A stretch of DNA of 64,000 bases from Alphaproteobacteria bacterium. Lineage in GTDB: Bacteria; Pseudomonadota; Alphaproteobacteria; ATCC43930; CGMCC-115725. Both the position numbers and the translations under genes were made by a program. The stretch covers positions 186,001 to 250,000 of the forward strand of contig JAGWON010000001.1 of assembly GCA_028871055.1 (NCBI GenBank). Reading direction: 5' to 3'. Positions 53,451 through 61,043 of the stretch are shown here, one piece after another; the stretch's first letter is position 1, and each line of letters opens with the position of its first letter. The notes under the pieces were generated by a model, which was given only the letters and a program-made list of their open reading frames with translations, did not search any database and had not been told where the DNA came from.

Positions 53451-53638
53451 CTAGTACCTGGAATCGTAAATGGGTGATACGTCCCTCTTGAACGTCATGG
53501 CCCGGGCCGGCCGCAGGCCGAGACCCGGCCATCCACGTCTTGCGACGGAACCAAGAAGACGTGGATGGCCGTGACAAGCACGGCCATGACGGTTGGAGCG
53601 GGCGATATGACTCACGCATTTGCAATAGTCGGTACTAG
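53451..53638. mobile_element. MITE-like inverted-repeat element flanked by CTAG
   Basis: The 188-base sequence begins CTAGTACC and ends GGTACTAG. Within it are the perfect 16-bp pair CGGCCATCCACGTCTT (53526-53541)/AAGACGTGGATGGCCG (53556-53571) and the pair CGTCATGGCC (53493-53502)/GGCCATGACG (53582-53591). It codes for no protein. The size, terminal inverted repeats and central hairpins suggest a non-autonomous element with a CTAG target. The right CTAG contains the stop codon of the methyltransferase gene. Confidence 0.65.
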
Positions 53639-54111
53639 CTGGCGCGGTAAAGGTGATGCCGGCCTTCACGTACGCCGTCGGGCGGCGGCAGTGTCTCCCA
53701 GCCGGGCAGCTCGACGGCGATCTCGCTCACCACCACGGCGCCCGGCCGCAGCATGGGTGCCACCAGCGGCGCGACCTCGGCGGCAATTCGCGCCTCGTCG
53801 GTGATCGGGAAATTGATGAGCGCCAGCGCCGCGCTGCGCTTCAGCCGCTCCCAGCTGCGCGGCAGCGTCTCGCGCGGATCGCCTTCGATGCGCTCGGCCG
53901 CCTGCCGCGCCTGGCCGTCGGTGATGGGGCCCTTGTCGAAGACGATGACCGCGCGCTTGCGCACCACCTCGCAAAGATGGTCGAGCGCGGCGCCGTCGCC
54001 CAGGCCGAGCAGGATCGCCGGCCCGTCGAGCGCCGCGACGAGATCGCCCGCGCGCTCGATCGACGCGCGCTGCGCCATCAATCGCCGGATGAGCATGTCG
54101 AGTTCGCTCAC
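53635..54111 (-). CDS. Class I SAM-dependent methyltransferase, small form
   Basis: This 158-residue protein begins VSELDMLIRRLMAQRASIER and contains GPAILLGLGDGAALDHLCEV, which fits the SAM-binding glycine motif, then AVIVFDKGPITDG and PMLRPGAVVVSEIAVELPGW. It resembles the small methyltransferase family Methyltransf_17. The substrate is unknown. A GTG start at 54111 with GGGGGA upstream is used; an ATG five codons in is the other option. The stop TAG sits in the CTAG end of the MITE-like element. Confidence 0.75.
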   Translation of the reverse strand: MSELDMLIRRLMAQRASIERAGDLVAALDGPAILLGLGDGAALDHLCEVVRKRAVIVFDKGPITDGQARQAAERIEGDPRETLPRSWERLKRSAALALINFPITDEARIAAEVAPLVAPMLRPGAVVVSEIAVELPGWETLPPPDGVREGRHHLYRAS

Positions 54112-54194
54112 CGCATCCCCCCTCCTCGGCCGCGACCGGACGCTATCCTCGCCCGGCCCGCCTCGGCTTGTCGAGGGTGCGAGGGCATCTTGCG

Positions 54195-54884
54195 CTAGGG
54201 CACCAGGCGATAGCCGCCCGAATCGGTCACCAGGATCTCGGCGCGCGTCGGATCGCGCTCGATCTTCTGGCGCAGGCGGTAGACGTGGGTCTCGAGCGTG
54301 TGGGTGGTGACGCCCGAGTTGTAGCCCCAGACCTCGTCGAGCAGCACGTTGCGGCCGACGGTCCGCTTTCCGGCGCGGTAGAGGTATTTGAGGATCGCGG
54401 TTTCCTTCTCGGTCAGGCGCACCTTCTTGCGCCGCGGTTCGTCGACCAGCAGCTTGGCGCCCGGACGGAATGTGTAGGGGCCGATGGTGAAGACGGCGTC
54501 GTCGCTCTGCTCGTGCTGCCGGAGCTGCGCCCGGAGCCGCGCCAGCAGCACGTGCAGCCGGAACGGCTTGGTGATGTAGTCGTTGGCGCCCGAATCGAGT
54601 CCGAGCACGGTGTCGGCCTCGCTGTCGGCGCCGGTCAGGATCAGGATCGGCGCCCGCACGCCCTCGCGCCGCATCAGCCGGCACAGCTCGCGCCCGTCCA
54701 TGTCGGGCAGGCCCACGTCGAGGATCACAGCGTCGTGGTATTGCTGCTTGGCGAGGTCGAGCGCCTCGGCGGCGGTTTCCGCCTCGACCGGCATGAACTC
54801 CTCGTGCAGCTGGAGCTGCTCGGCGAGCGAATGGCGCAGCGCCAAATCGTCGTCGACGATCAGGATCCGGCGTTTCGGCGGCAT
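54195..54884 (-). CDS. OmpR/PhoB-type response regulator
   Basis: This 229-residue two-component regulator has a receiver domain (RILIVDDDLALRHSL, phosphoryl-accepting Asp56 in VILDVGLPDMDG, LTGAD, and Lys in ITKPF). Its C-terminal winged-helix DNA-binding domain contains RLTEKETAILKYLYRAGKR and VTTHTLETHVYRLRQKIERD. No sensor kinase gene is adjacent, so it is an orphan in this window. The target genes are unknown. Confidence 0.94.
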   Translation of the reverse strand: MPPKRRILIVDDDLALRHSLAEQLQLHEEFMPVEAETAAEALDLAKQQYHDAVILDVGLPDMDGRELCRLMRREGVRAPILILTGADSEADTVLGLDSGANDYITKPFRLHVLLARLRAQLRQHEQSDDAVFTIGPYTFRPGAKLLVDEPRRKKVRLTEKETAILKYLYRAGKRTVGRNVLLDEVWGYNSGVTTHTLETHVYRLRQKIERDPTRAEILVTDSGGYRLVP

Positions 54885-54953
54885 CGCTGCCCGGTCTCGC
54901 TTGCTCGCATGCTGCCAGACTATAGGCGGGCGGGCGCCCGCCTGTCCCGTGTC

Positions 54954-55808
54954 TCAGGCGCCGCGCAAGCGCAGCAGCACGGCACGGAACAGTGCGCCCT
55001 CGGGCGCGGCGAAGCGGTCGAGCAGGCTGAAATGGTCCTCGCCCGGCAGCTCGATCGTCTCGACGGCACCGCCCTGCCGCCGCCACGCGGCTTCGAGCGC
55101 CCGCGCCTGACGCCGGTATTCGAGGCTTTCGCGTCCGCCGGTGGCGACGACTGCGGCGCAATCGGGCGGCGGCCGGTGCAGCGGGCTCAACCGGAACGAT
55201 TCGTCGCGGTCGAGGCCGAGCGCGGCGTTGAGATAGGACAGCCGCACCGGCTCGAGATCATAGAGTCCACCGAGACCGATCACACCGACCGCCGGCCGGC
55301 CGAGCAGCTCGTAAGGCCGCCACGATGCCGAGACCGCGGCAAGAGCGATATGGGCGCCGGCGCCGTGCCCGGCGAGATGGATCCGCGTCGGGTCGAGATC
55401 GAGCTCGACGGCGTTGCGATGGAGCCAGACGACGGCGCGCCGGCCGCGCTCGACCAGCTCGGCGAGCGGCGTCGCCGGCACGCCGCCATAGCCGACCAGC
55501 GCCACTGCGATGCCGTGGGCGAGGAACGGCGGCGCCAGGAACGCGAAGTCCGCCTTGTCGAGCGCCTGCCAGTCGCCGCCGTGGAAGAAGACGACCAGCG
55601 GCGCCACCGGCCCGGCCACGCCGAACAGGTCGAGCCGCTCGGCCGCGTCCGCGCCGTAGGCGAGGTCGCGCCGGCAATCGTGCGCGGCGCGGGCGGCCTC
55701 CGCCGCCGCGTGCCAGCGCTGCACGTGATGGATCAACGCCGGCGTCGCCGCGCGCGGATTGAGCTGGGCGTCGAGCGCCGCCTGGTCGAGATCGCGATAG
55801 ACCGCCAT
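54954..55808 (-). CDS. Alpha/beta hydrolase-fold protein lacking the nucleophile serine
   Basis: This 284-residue protein resembles kynurenine formamidase and esterase-like alpha/beta hydrolases: LVVFFHGGDW (oxyanion motif, residues 76-78), VALVGYGGVPATPLAELVER, GVIGLGGLYDLEPVR and a candidate catalytic His in LPGEDHFSLLDR. The nucleophile elbow reads LAGHGAGAH, so residue 149 is Gly where homologues have Ser (GHSAGAH). Unless another residue takes over, it should be inactive as a hydrolase and could be a binding protein or a decaying enzyme. Confidence 0.85.
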   Translation of the reverse strand: MAVYRDLDQAALDAQLNPRAATPALIHHVQRWHAAAEAARAAHDCRRDLAYGADAAERLDLFGVAGPVAPLVVFFHGGDWQALDKADFAFLAPPFLAHGIAVALVGYGGVPATPLAELVERGRRAVVWLHRNAVELDLDPTRIHLAGHGAGAHIALAAVSASWRPYELLGRPAVGVIGLGGLYDLEPVRLSYLNAALGLDRDESFRLSPLHRPPPDCAAVVATGGRESLEYRRQARALEAAWRRQGGAVETIELPGEDHFSLLDRFAAPEGALFRAVLLRLRGA

Positions 55809-55962
55809 GACCGCAGCATGGCCGCGCTTCGCCGCCGATGCCAGCGCGGCGGCGTCGCCGATGCGCGTTCGGTCTCAGTTGCCGCGTTGCCGCGCGCTGG
55901 CGGCGAACTCAATCGGGCAAATATCTCAAGTGAGGCGGCGTCCCGGGGACGCGGCCAGCCGG

Positions 55963-57531
55963 TTACGAGAGTTGAGCGATGGAATTGGCTTGCCGGCTGG
56001 CGCGATGGATGAAGTCCGGCAGCCCCTGCCCCATCGAATGCTCGTAGCGCAAAGCCGCCGCGCCTTGATTGAATGGTATCCGGAGCGCGGCGCGCACGTC
56101 GCGCTCGACGCGATCGCGCAGTTCGACGATGCGTTGCGCCGAAAGATGGTCGGTGAAGACGAAGGATTCATAGCCGCCGTTCGGATCGCCCTTGTAGTAA
56201 TTGGCCGACACCGTGTAGTCGACCTCATAGGCATGCAGCCGGTCGCCGGTCTTAGGATGGGTATAGGTCCAGACACCGGGCTGCGAGGCATGCGGCACGG
56301 CGAGGTCGTAATAAGGCGTGCCGGGATAGGTCGTGATCACCGTGCAATCGAATTCATCGACGCGGCTCTTCACGAGCCATTCCTGGATGTCGCCGATGCT
56401 GCCCTCGTTGTCGCCGGGATGCCCGACCGACATCAACGCCTTGACCTTGAGTCCATGTTTCCTGGCGGTCTCGATGCAGCGGTTGTTGTCGTCGAGCGTC
56501 GCGCGCTTTTCGATGTTGGTCAGGATGCGCGGATTGGCGGCCTCGAAGCCGCACAACAGCCACCGGAATCCTGCACGGCGCATGGCAATGGCCTGCTGTT
56601 CGTTGAAGAGTTCGGCCTTGACGAAGCCGCGCAAATGGAACTCGACGCCGAGGCGCGACTGCAGATCGGCGAGGCCGTTCATCAGCTCGACCATGCTCTT
56701 ACTGACGTTGAGCTCGTCGTCGTAGAACATGAACCCGGTGTAGCCATAGGTTCGATGCAGATGCTCGACCTCGGCCAGGATTGATTCGACCGAGCGGTTG
56801 CGGATGAGGCGCAGGCTCTTGCTGTTGCGCCCGCCGCAGAAACCGCAACCGAACGGGCAGCCGAGCTGGGCGATGAGGCTGGTCGCGCGATGTCCTTCGA
56901 TCACGTAGCGATAGGAGGCGAGGTCGACCAAGTGCCGCGCCGGGAGGGGTCCCTCGGTGAACATCTTGTCGTCGAGGAATAATCCGCCCTTCGGATCGTC
57001 GCCGTCGATGAACTTCGGCGCGTCCTCTTTCAGTGCCATGAAGACCGCGAGCTCGCCGTCGCCGCTGCATAGCACGTCGAAGGCGCGCTCGAGCTGTTCG
57101 GCCGCCGCGGCCGCGCGGCCACGGCGAATGCCGCGCTTGCGCTCGAGTTTCAGCGCCGAATAGACCAGCGTCACGTGCGGCCCGCCGAGGATGATGCGAA
57201 GGTCCGGGCGCGCCGCGCGGATGGCCTCGGCGATCTTGATCACCGCCGGAAGTTGCGGCGTGGTCGCGGTAATGCCGATCGCCTCGTCATCGCACGCGGC
57301 GATGTAATCCGACAGAGCATTGAGGTAGTTCTCGACACCCGAGAGATCGAGGCAATTGACGGTATAGCCGCGGGCCTCGAGGCTCGCCGCAACCTTGAGA
57401 ATGCCGAGACTGACGAAAACGCGCTCGTCGAGCAGGAACGCCGAGGGCGGCGTGATCAGGCAAACCGATTTCGTCCGCGTGCGCGCCCGTGGTGCCGCCA
57501 ATCCGGAAAGCGCGCCTGGCTGTGCGACCAC
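55963..57531 (-). CDS. B12-binding domain radical SAM protein
   Basis: The 522-residue protein has an N-terminal cobalamin-binding-like domain (VCLITPPSAFLLDERVFVSLGILKVAASLEARGY and IILGGPHVTLV). It continues with a radical SAM domain whose cluster motif is CPFGCGFC (Cys225, Cys229, Cys232). The C-terminal part contains GTPYYDLAVPHAS. Family members include methyltransferases and oxidative cyclisation enzymes of natural products. It stands between a hydrolase-like gene and two glycosyltransferases, which could mean a small biosynthetic group, but the strands differ. Confidence 0.9.
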   Translation of the reverse strand: MVAQPGALSGLAAPRARTRTKSVCLITPPSAFLLDERVFVSLGILKVAASLEARGYTVNCLDLSGVENYLNALSDYIAACDDEAIGITATTPQLPAVIKIAEAIRAARPDLRIILGGPHVTLVYSALKLERKRGIRRGRAAAAAEQLERAFDVLCSGDGELAVFMALKEDAPKFIDGDDPKGGLFLDDKMFTEGPLPARHLVDLASYRYVIEGHRATSLIAQLGCPFGCGFCGGRNSKSLRLIRNRSVESILAEVEHLHRTYGYTGFMFYDDELNVSKSMVELMNGLADLQSRLGVEFHLRGFVKAELFNEQQAIAMRRAGFRWLLCGFEAANPRILTNIEKRATLDDNNRCIETARKHGLKVKALMSVGHPGDNEGSIGDIQEWLVKSRVDEFDCTVITTYPGTPYYDLAVPHASQPGVWTYTHPKTGDRLHAYEVDYTVSANYYKGDPNGGYESFVFTDHLSAQRIVELRDRVERDVRAALRIPFNQGAAALRYEHSMGQGLPDFIHRASRQANSIAQLS

Positions 57532-57880
57532 CGGTACCGAGCCTCCGAGTATTGAGGGCGCCGTGTAAAAACCCCATGCAACCGCTGCAATTCTCCCCGC
57601 GGCCGGCCATTCGCGTGGCTGGTCCGAAACATATACGACGAGGGTGCCGGGTCAACGAATTTTGCGCGACGGGCGCAGAAAACCATGCGGTTTCAATCGG
57701 TTGGCCGAGAGCCGGCGGCCAGATCGCCGATCGATTCTTCGCCCGGCGAGAGTCGAAGACCGAAAGGCACCGGCGCCGCTCGGCCAGCTCGGCGAGCGGC
57801 GTCGCCGGCACGCCGCCGATGCCAGCCGCTCGCGGTGGCGAGGCTGACGCCGCGGCGGCGGCGCGATATATATCTCGGCC
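57532..57880. other. Intergenic region with a fragment matching the neighbouring hydrolase gene
   Basis: This 349-base gap between the divergent radical SAM and glycosyltransferase genes contains, at 57784-57817, 34 bases identical to 55454-55487 in the alpha/beta-hydrolase-fold gene, in the same orientation. Read in the matching frame it gives GGVPATPLAELAERRR against GGVPATPLAELVERGR. The rest shows no gene. The region also includes the GATATATAT patch just before the glycosyltransferase GTG start. Confidence 0.5.
57784..57817 (-). repeat. 34-base duplicate of part of the hydrolase-fold gene
   Basis: The segment is identical to 55454-55487 and the match extends to 40 of 41 bases when the preceding CGCTCG is included. 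It is probably the remnant of a second copy of the gene or the trace of a small duplication. Confidence 0.7.
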
Positions 57881-58789
57881 GTGACCGGCGTCTCTTTCAT
57901 CGTCACCGTCTACAACAAGGCAGTGTTCCTGCCTGCCGTGCTGGGCGCGATCTTCGCCCAGGAGGGCGATTTCGCGCGCGAGTTCATCATCATCGACGAC
58001 GGCTCGCGCGACGACTCGGTGGCGGTGATGGAGCGACTCTGTTCCGGTCGCACCGACGTCCGCATCATCCGCCAGGCCAACGCCGGTCCGGCCAAGGCGA
58101 CCAACGCCGCGGTCAAGGCGGCGACGCTGCCCTGGCTCAAGATCGTCGACGGTGACGACGTGCTGGCGCCGTGGTGCACGCAATCCTTGCTCGAAGCCAC
58201 CTCCCGCCTCGGCACGCGCTTCGCGGTGGGCCGCACCGTGATCTATCGCGATCTGGCGCACGTCGCCTTCCCCGAGGCCTCCGCGCCGCCCGCCATCCGC
58301 CGGGGCGACCTGTTCGCCGAATGCCTCCGGAATGCGCCGTGCAATTTGACGCCGACGTTGATCGACCGCGCACTTTACTGGGAGGTCGGCGGTTGCGACG
58401 AGCGGCTTTTCATCCAGGATTTCTCGCTGTTGCTGCGGCTGTCCTGGCGCGAGACGCCCGTCCTGGTCGACCGCGCCGTCAACGCCACCTCCGATCTGCC
58501 AGGTAGTCGGGTCACCGACAACCAGCGTCTCATCCTCAAGGAAACCAACCAGGCGATGATCTATTTCCTCGCCGAAACCGCGGGATTGCCGTTCGCGGTG
58601 CGGCGCACGGCGGTCGAGCGCGCCTTCGGCCGCGCCTGGAAATGGCAGCGCCGGAAATTGGGCGCGTCGCTCGCTTCGCGCTGGTTCTGGCTCTACGCGC
58701 TGGCGAAGCTGGGACCGCCCGGACTCGCGTCGCCCTTTCTGGCGTCGACGCTCGATGCCTTCGCCGCGCCCGCCGGCGGACGTCCATGA
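57881..58789 (+). CDS. Glycosyltransferase family 2 protein, first of a tandem pair
   Basis: This 302-residue GT-A fold glycosyltransferase starts VSFIVTVYNKAVFLPAVLGA and has the IIDDGS nucleotide-sugar motif and a DGDD metal-binding motif (WLKIVDGDDVLAPW). The C-terminal part (FGRAWKWQRRKLGASLASRWFWLYALAKLG) is shared with the next gene. It starts at a GTG at 57881. Sugar donor and acceptor are unknown. The stop overlaps the start of its paralogue by 4 bases, so the two are one operon. Confidence 0.9.
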   Translation: MTGVSFIVTVYNKAVFLPAVLGAIFAQEGDFAREFIIIDDGSRDDSVAVMERLCSGRTDVRIIRQANAGPAKATNAAVKAATLPWLKIVDGDDVLAPWCTQSLLEATSRLGTRFAVGRTVIYRDLAHVAFPEASAPPAIRRGDLFAECLRNAPCNLTPTLIDRALYWEVGGCDERLFIQDFSLLLRLSWRETPVLVDRAVNATSDLPGSRVTDNQRLILKETNQAMIYFLAETAGLPFAVRRTAVERAFGRAWKWQRRKLGASLASRWFWLYALAKLGPPGLASPFLASTLDAFAAPAGGRP

Positions 58790-59691
58790 CCGGCGTTTCC
58801 TTCATCGTCCCCGTCTGGAACAAGGCGATCTATCTACCGGCCGTGCTGAACGCGATCTTCGCCCAGGAGGGCGATTTCGCCCGCGAGCTCATCGTTGTCG
58901 ATGACGGCTCGACCGACGATTCGCCGGCGATTCTCGACCGGATCTGCGCGGGCCGGGCCGATACGCGCGTCATCCACCAGAAGAACCAGGGCCAGGTCGC
59001 CGCCAGCAATGCGGGCGTGCGAGCGGCGACCCAGCCCTGGCTCAAATTCGTTGACGCCGACGACGTGCTGGCGCCTTACGCGACGCGCGTGCTGCTGGAT
59101 GCCGCCGCCAGCATCGGCGCCAGGATCGCGGTCGGCGCGACGACGTCCTATGTTTTCAGCGAGAAGGTGACGTTCGGCGATCTCGATCCCGCGCAAGCCG
59201 CGCCGTATCGCCGCGACCTGTTCGCGGAGTGCATCGTCAATTGTCCCTGCAACCTGTCGGCGACCCTCATCGACCGCGCGCTTTACTGGGAAGTCGGCGG
59301 CGCCGACGCGCGGCTGTTTTACGTCATCGACACGGCGTTGCTGATGCGGATATCGCGGAGGCACGCCGTCGCCGCGGTGAACGCTCTGGTGGCCAAGGGT
59401 CCGGTCACGGCGCCGGGCCGCATGAGCGGCGACCAGGGCCGCATGCTGCGGGAGCACAACCATGCCATGCTCTATCTGCTCGCCGAAAATCCCGACCTGA
59501 CCTGGCGGCAGCGGCGTCAAGTGCTCGAGCGCGCCTTCGGCCGCGCCTGGAAATGGCAGCGGCGAAAATTGGGTGCATCGATCACTTCCCGCTGGTTCTG
59601 GCTCTACGCGCTGGCCAAGCTCGGCCCGCCGGCGCTGGTCGAGCCCTATCTCGGCTCGACGCTCGACGCCTTCACCGAAGCGTCAACGTAG
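58786..59691 (+). CDS. Glycosyltransferase family 2 protein, second of a tandem pair
   Basis: This 301-residue paralogue of the preceding gene has VSFIVPVWNKAIYLPAVLNA, VVDDGSTDDSPAIL and WLKFVDADDVLAPY (DADD in place of DGDD). It has the same C-terminal block FGRAWKWQRRKLGAS. The high similarity over the whole length shows a tandem duplication. The middle part (residues 180-240) differs most, which may reflect a different acceptor. ATGA overlap with the first copy. Confidence 0.9.
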   Translation: MTGVSFIVPVWNKAIYLPAVLNAIFAQEGDFARELIVVDDGSTDDSPAILDRICAGRADTRVIHQKNQGQVAASNAGVRAATQPWLKFVDADDVLAPYATRVLLDAAASIGARIAVGATTSYVFSEKVTFGDLDPAQAAPYRRDLFAECIVNCPCNLSATLIDRALYWEVGGADARLFYVIDTALLMRISRRHAVAAVNALVAKGPVTAPGRMSGDQGRMLREHNHAMLYLLAENPDLTWRQRRQVLERAFGRAWKWQRRKLGASITSRWFWLYALAKLGPPALVEPYLGSTLDAFTEAST

Positions 59692-60894
59692 CAGCCACAG
59701 GCCGAGCGCGATGGTGATCACCGTCACCGGCGCGCCGACGCGGAAATAAGGCCAGAAGCCGACGGTGACACCGGTAGCGCGCGCCCGCTGGACCACGATC
59801 AGATTGGCGATCGAGCCCAGGATGGTGAAATTGCCGGCGAGCGTCGCCGCCATCGCCAGCACCAGCCAGGCCTTGCGCGGATCGGCGAGGTCGCCGACGA
59901 ACGGCTTCAGCACCAGCACCGCCGGCACGTTGCTCACCAGGTTCGACAACACCGCGGCGACGGTCGCGAGAATGGCAGGCTGGCCGAGTGCCAGACCGCC
60001 GACCGCGCGGTGCATCTCCGGCGTCAGCACGGCCTTCTCGGCACCGCCGACGACGATGAACAATCCTGCGAACAGCAGCAGCAGCGGCCAATCGATCTCG
60101 CGCATCACCCGTTCCGGCCGGATGCGCCGCGTCACCAGCAGCAGCGCGCCGGCGACGATCGCCACCTTGGGCGGCGCGACGCCGAGAAAGAACAGCACGA
60201 TCGCACCAACGATCGCCGCGAGCGACTTGGCGAGCAGTGGGCCGTTCCAGCGCGCGCGCAGCTTGGCCTCGCCGTGGCGCGGCGGGGCGGCGACCAGGAA
60301 TTCGTCGCGATGCGCCAGCACAATCGCGCCCACTGCGACGACCACGCCCAGCACCGCCACGGGCGCCAGCGCCGCGGTGAACGCGCCGTAGGGGATGCGC
60401 GACATCGTGCCGATCACCATGTTCTGCGGATTGCCGGTGATCGTCGCCACCGAGCCGATGTTCGACGCCGTCGCCACCGCAATGACATAGGGCACCGGGT
60501 TGCGCCGCATGGCGCGCGTGATCTCGATCACGAACGGCGTCAGCATCAGACACACGGCGTCGTTGACGAGGAACGCCGAGAGCAGCGCTGAAACCGCGGT
60601 CACGCCGACGAGTAGGACGACGGGCCGGTGCGCGTGGCGGCCGACCCACAGCGCCGCCAGGCCGAAGAATCCGGCGAGCCGCAGATTGGCGACCACGATC
60701 ATCATGCCGAGCAGCAGCGTGATGGTGTCGAGGTCGATCGCCCGGTAGGCCTCGTCGAGGCTGAGTGTGCCGGTCGCCACCATCAGGCTCGCGCCGAGAA
60801 GCGCGGCGCCGGTGCGGTCGAGTCGCGATGCCGGCAGCCGGCCGAGCGCCATCACCAGATAGGTTCCGGCGAGAATCAACAAGGCGACGGTCAT
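59683..60894 (-). CDS. SLC13/ArsB-NhaD superfamily permease
   Basis: This 403-residue protein has about eleven hydrophobic segments in two similar halves. Each half contains a typical substrate loop, LLSAFLVNDAVCLMLTPF with SNIGSVATITGNPQNM in the first and LSNLVSNVPAVLVLKPF with GNFTILGSIANLIVV in the second. This is the ion transporter superfamily of ArsB, NhaD and SLC13 proteins. The ion (arsenite, sodium, dicarboxylate or sulphate) cannot be told. ATG 60894 is used since the sequence before it is not protein-like. The stop overlaps the glycosyltransferase end by 9 bases. Confidence 0.9.
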   Translation of the reverse strand: MTVALLILAGTYLVMALGRLPASRLDRTGAALLGASLMVATGTLSLDEAYRAIDLDTITLLLGMMIVVANLRLAGFFGLAALWVGRHAHRPVVLLVGVTAVSALLSAFLVNDAVCLMLTPFVIEITRAMRRNPVPYVIAVATASNIGSVATITGNPQNMVIGTMSRIPYGAFTAALAPVAVLGVVVAVGAIVLAHRDEFLVAAPPRHGEAKLRARWNGPLLAKSLAAIVGAIVLFFLGVAPPKVAIVAGALLLVTRRIRPERVMREIDWPLLLLFAGLFIVVGGAEKAVLTPEMHRAVGGLALGQPAILATVAAVLSNLVSNVPAVLVLKPFVGDLADPRKAWLVLAMAATLAGNFTILGSIANLIVVQRARATGVTVGFWPYFRVGAPVTVITIALGLWLLR

Positions 60895-61043
60895 CGGCGC
60901 TCGCTCGTCAAATTCGAGGGCGAAATCGCGGCGGCAGGGCGGCGGTTTTGCGGCAATACGCCGATCGGCGCGCATCATCGCAAAAGCCGCACATCGCCGC
61001 TATCGCGCTGTGGTAGAAGCAGGGCCGGGAACAGCGGATTGCG

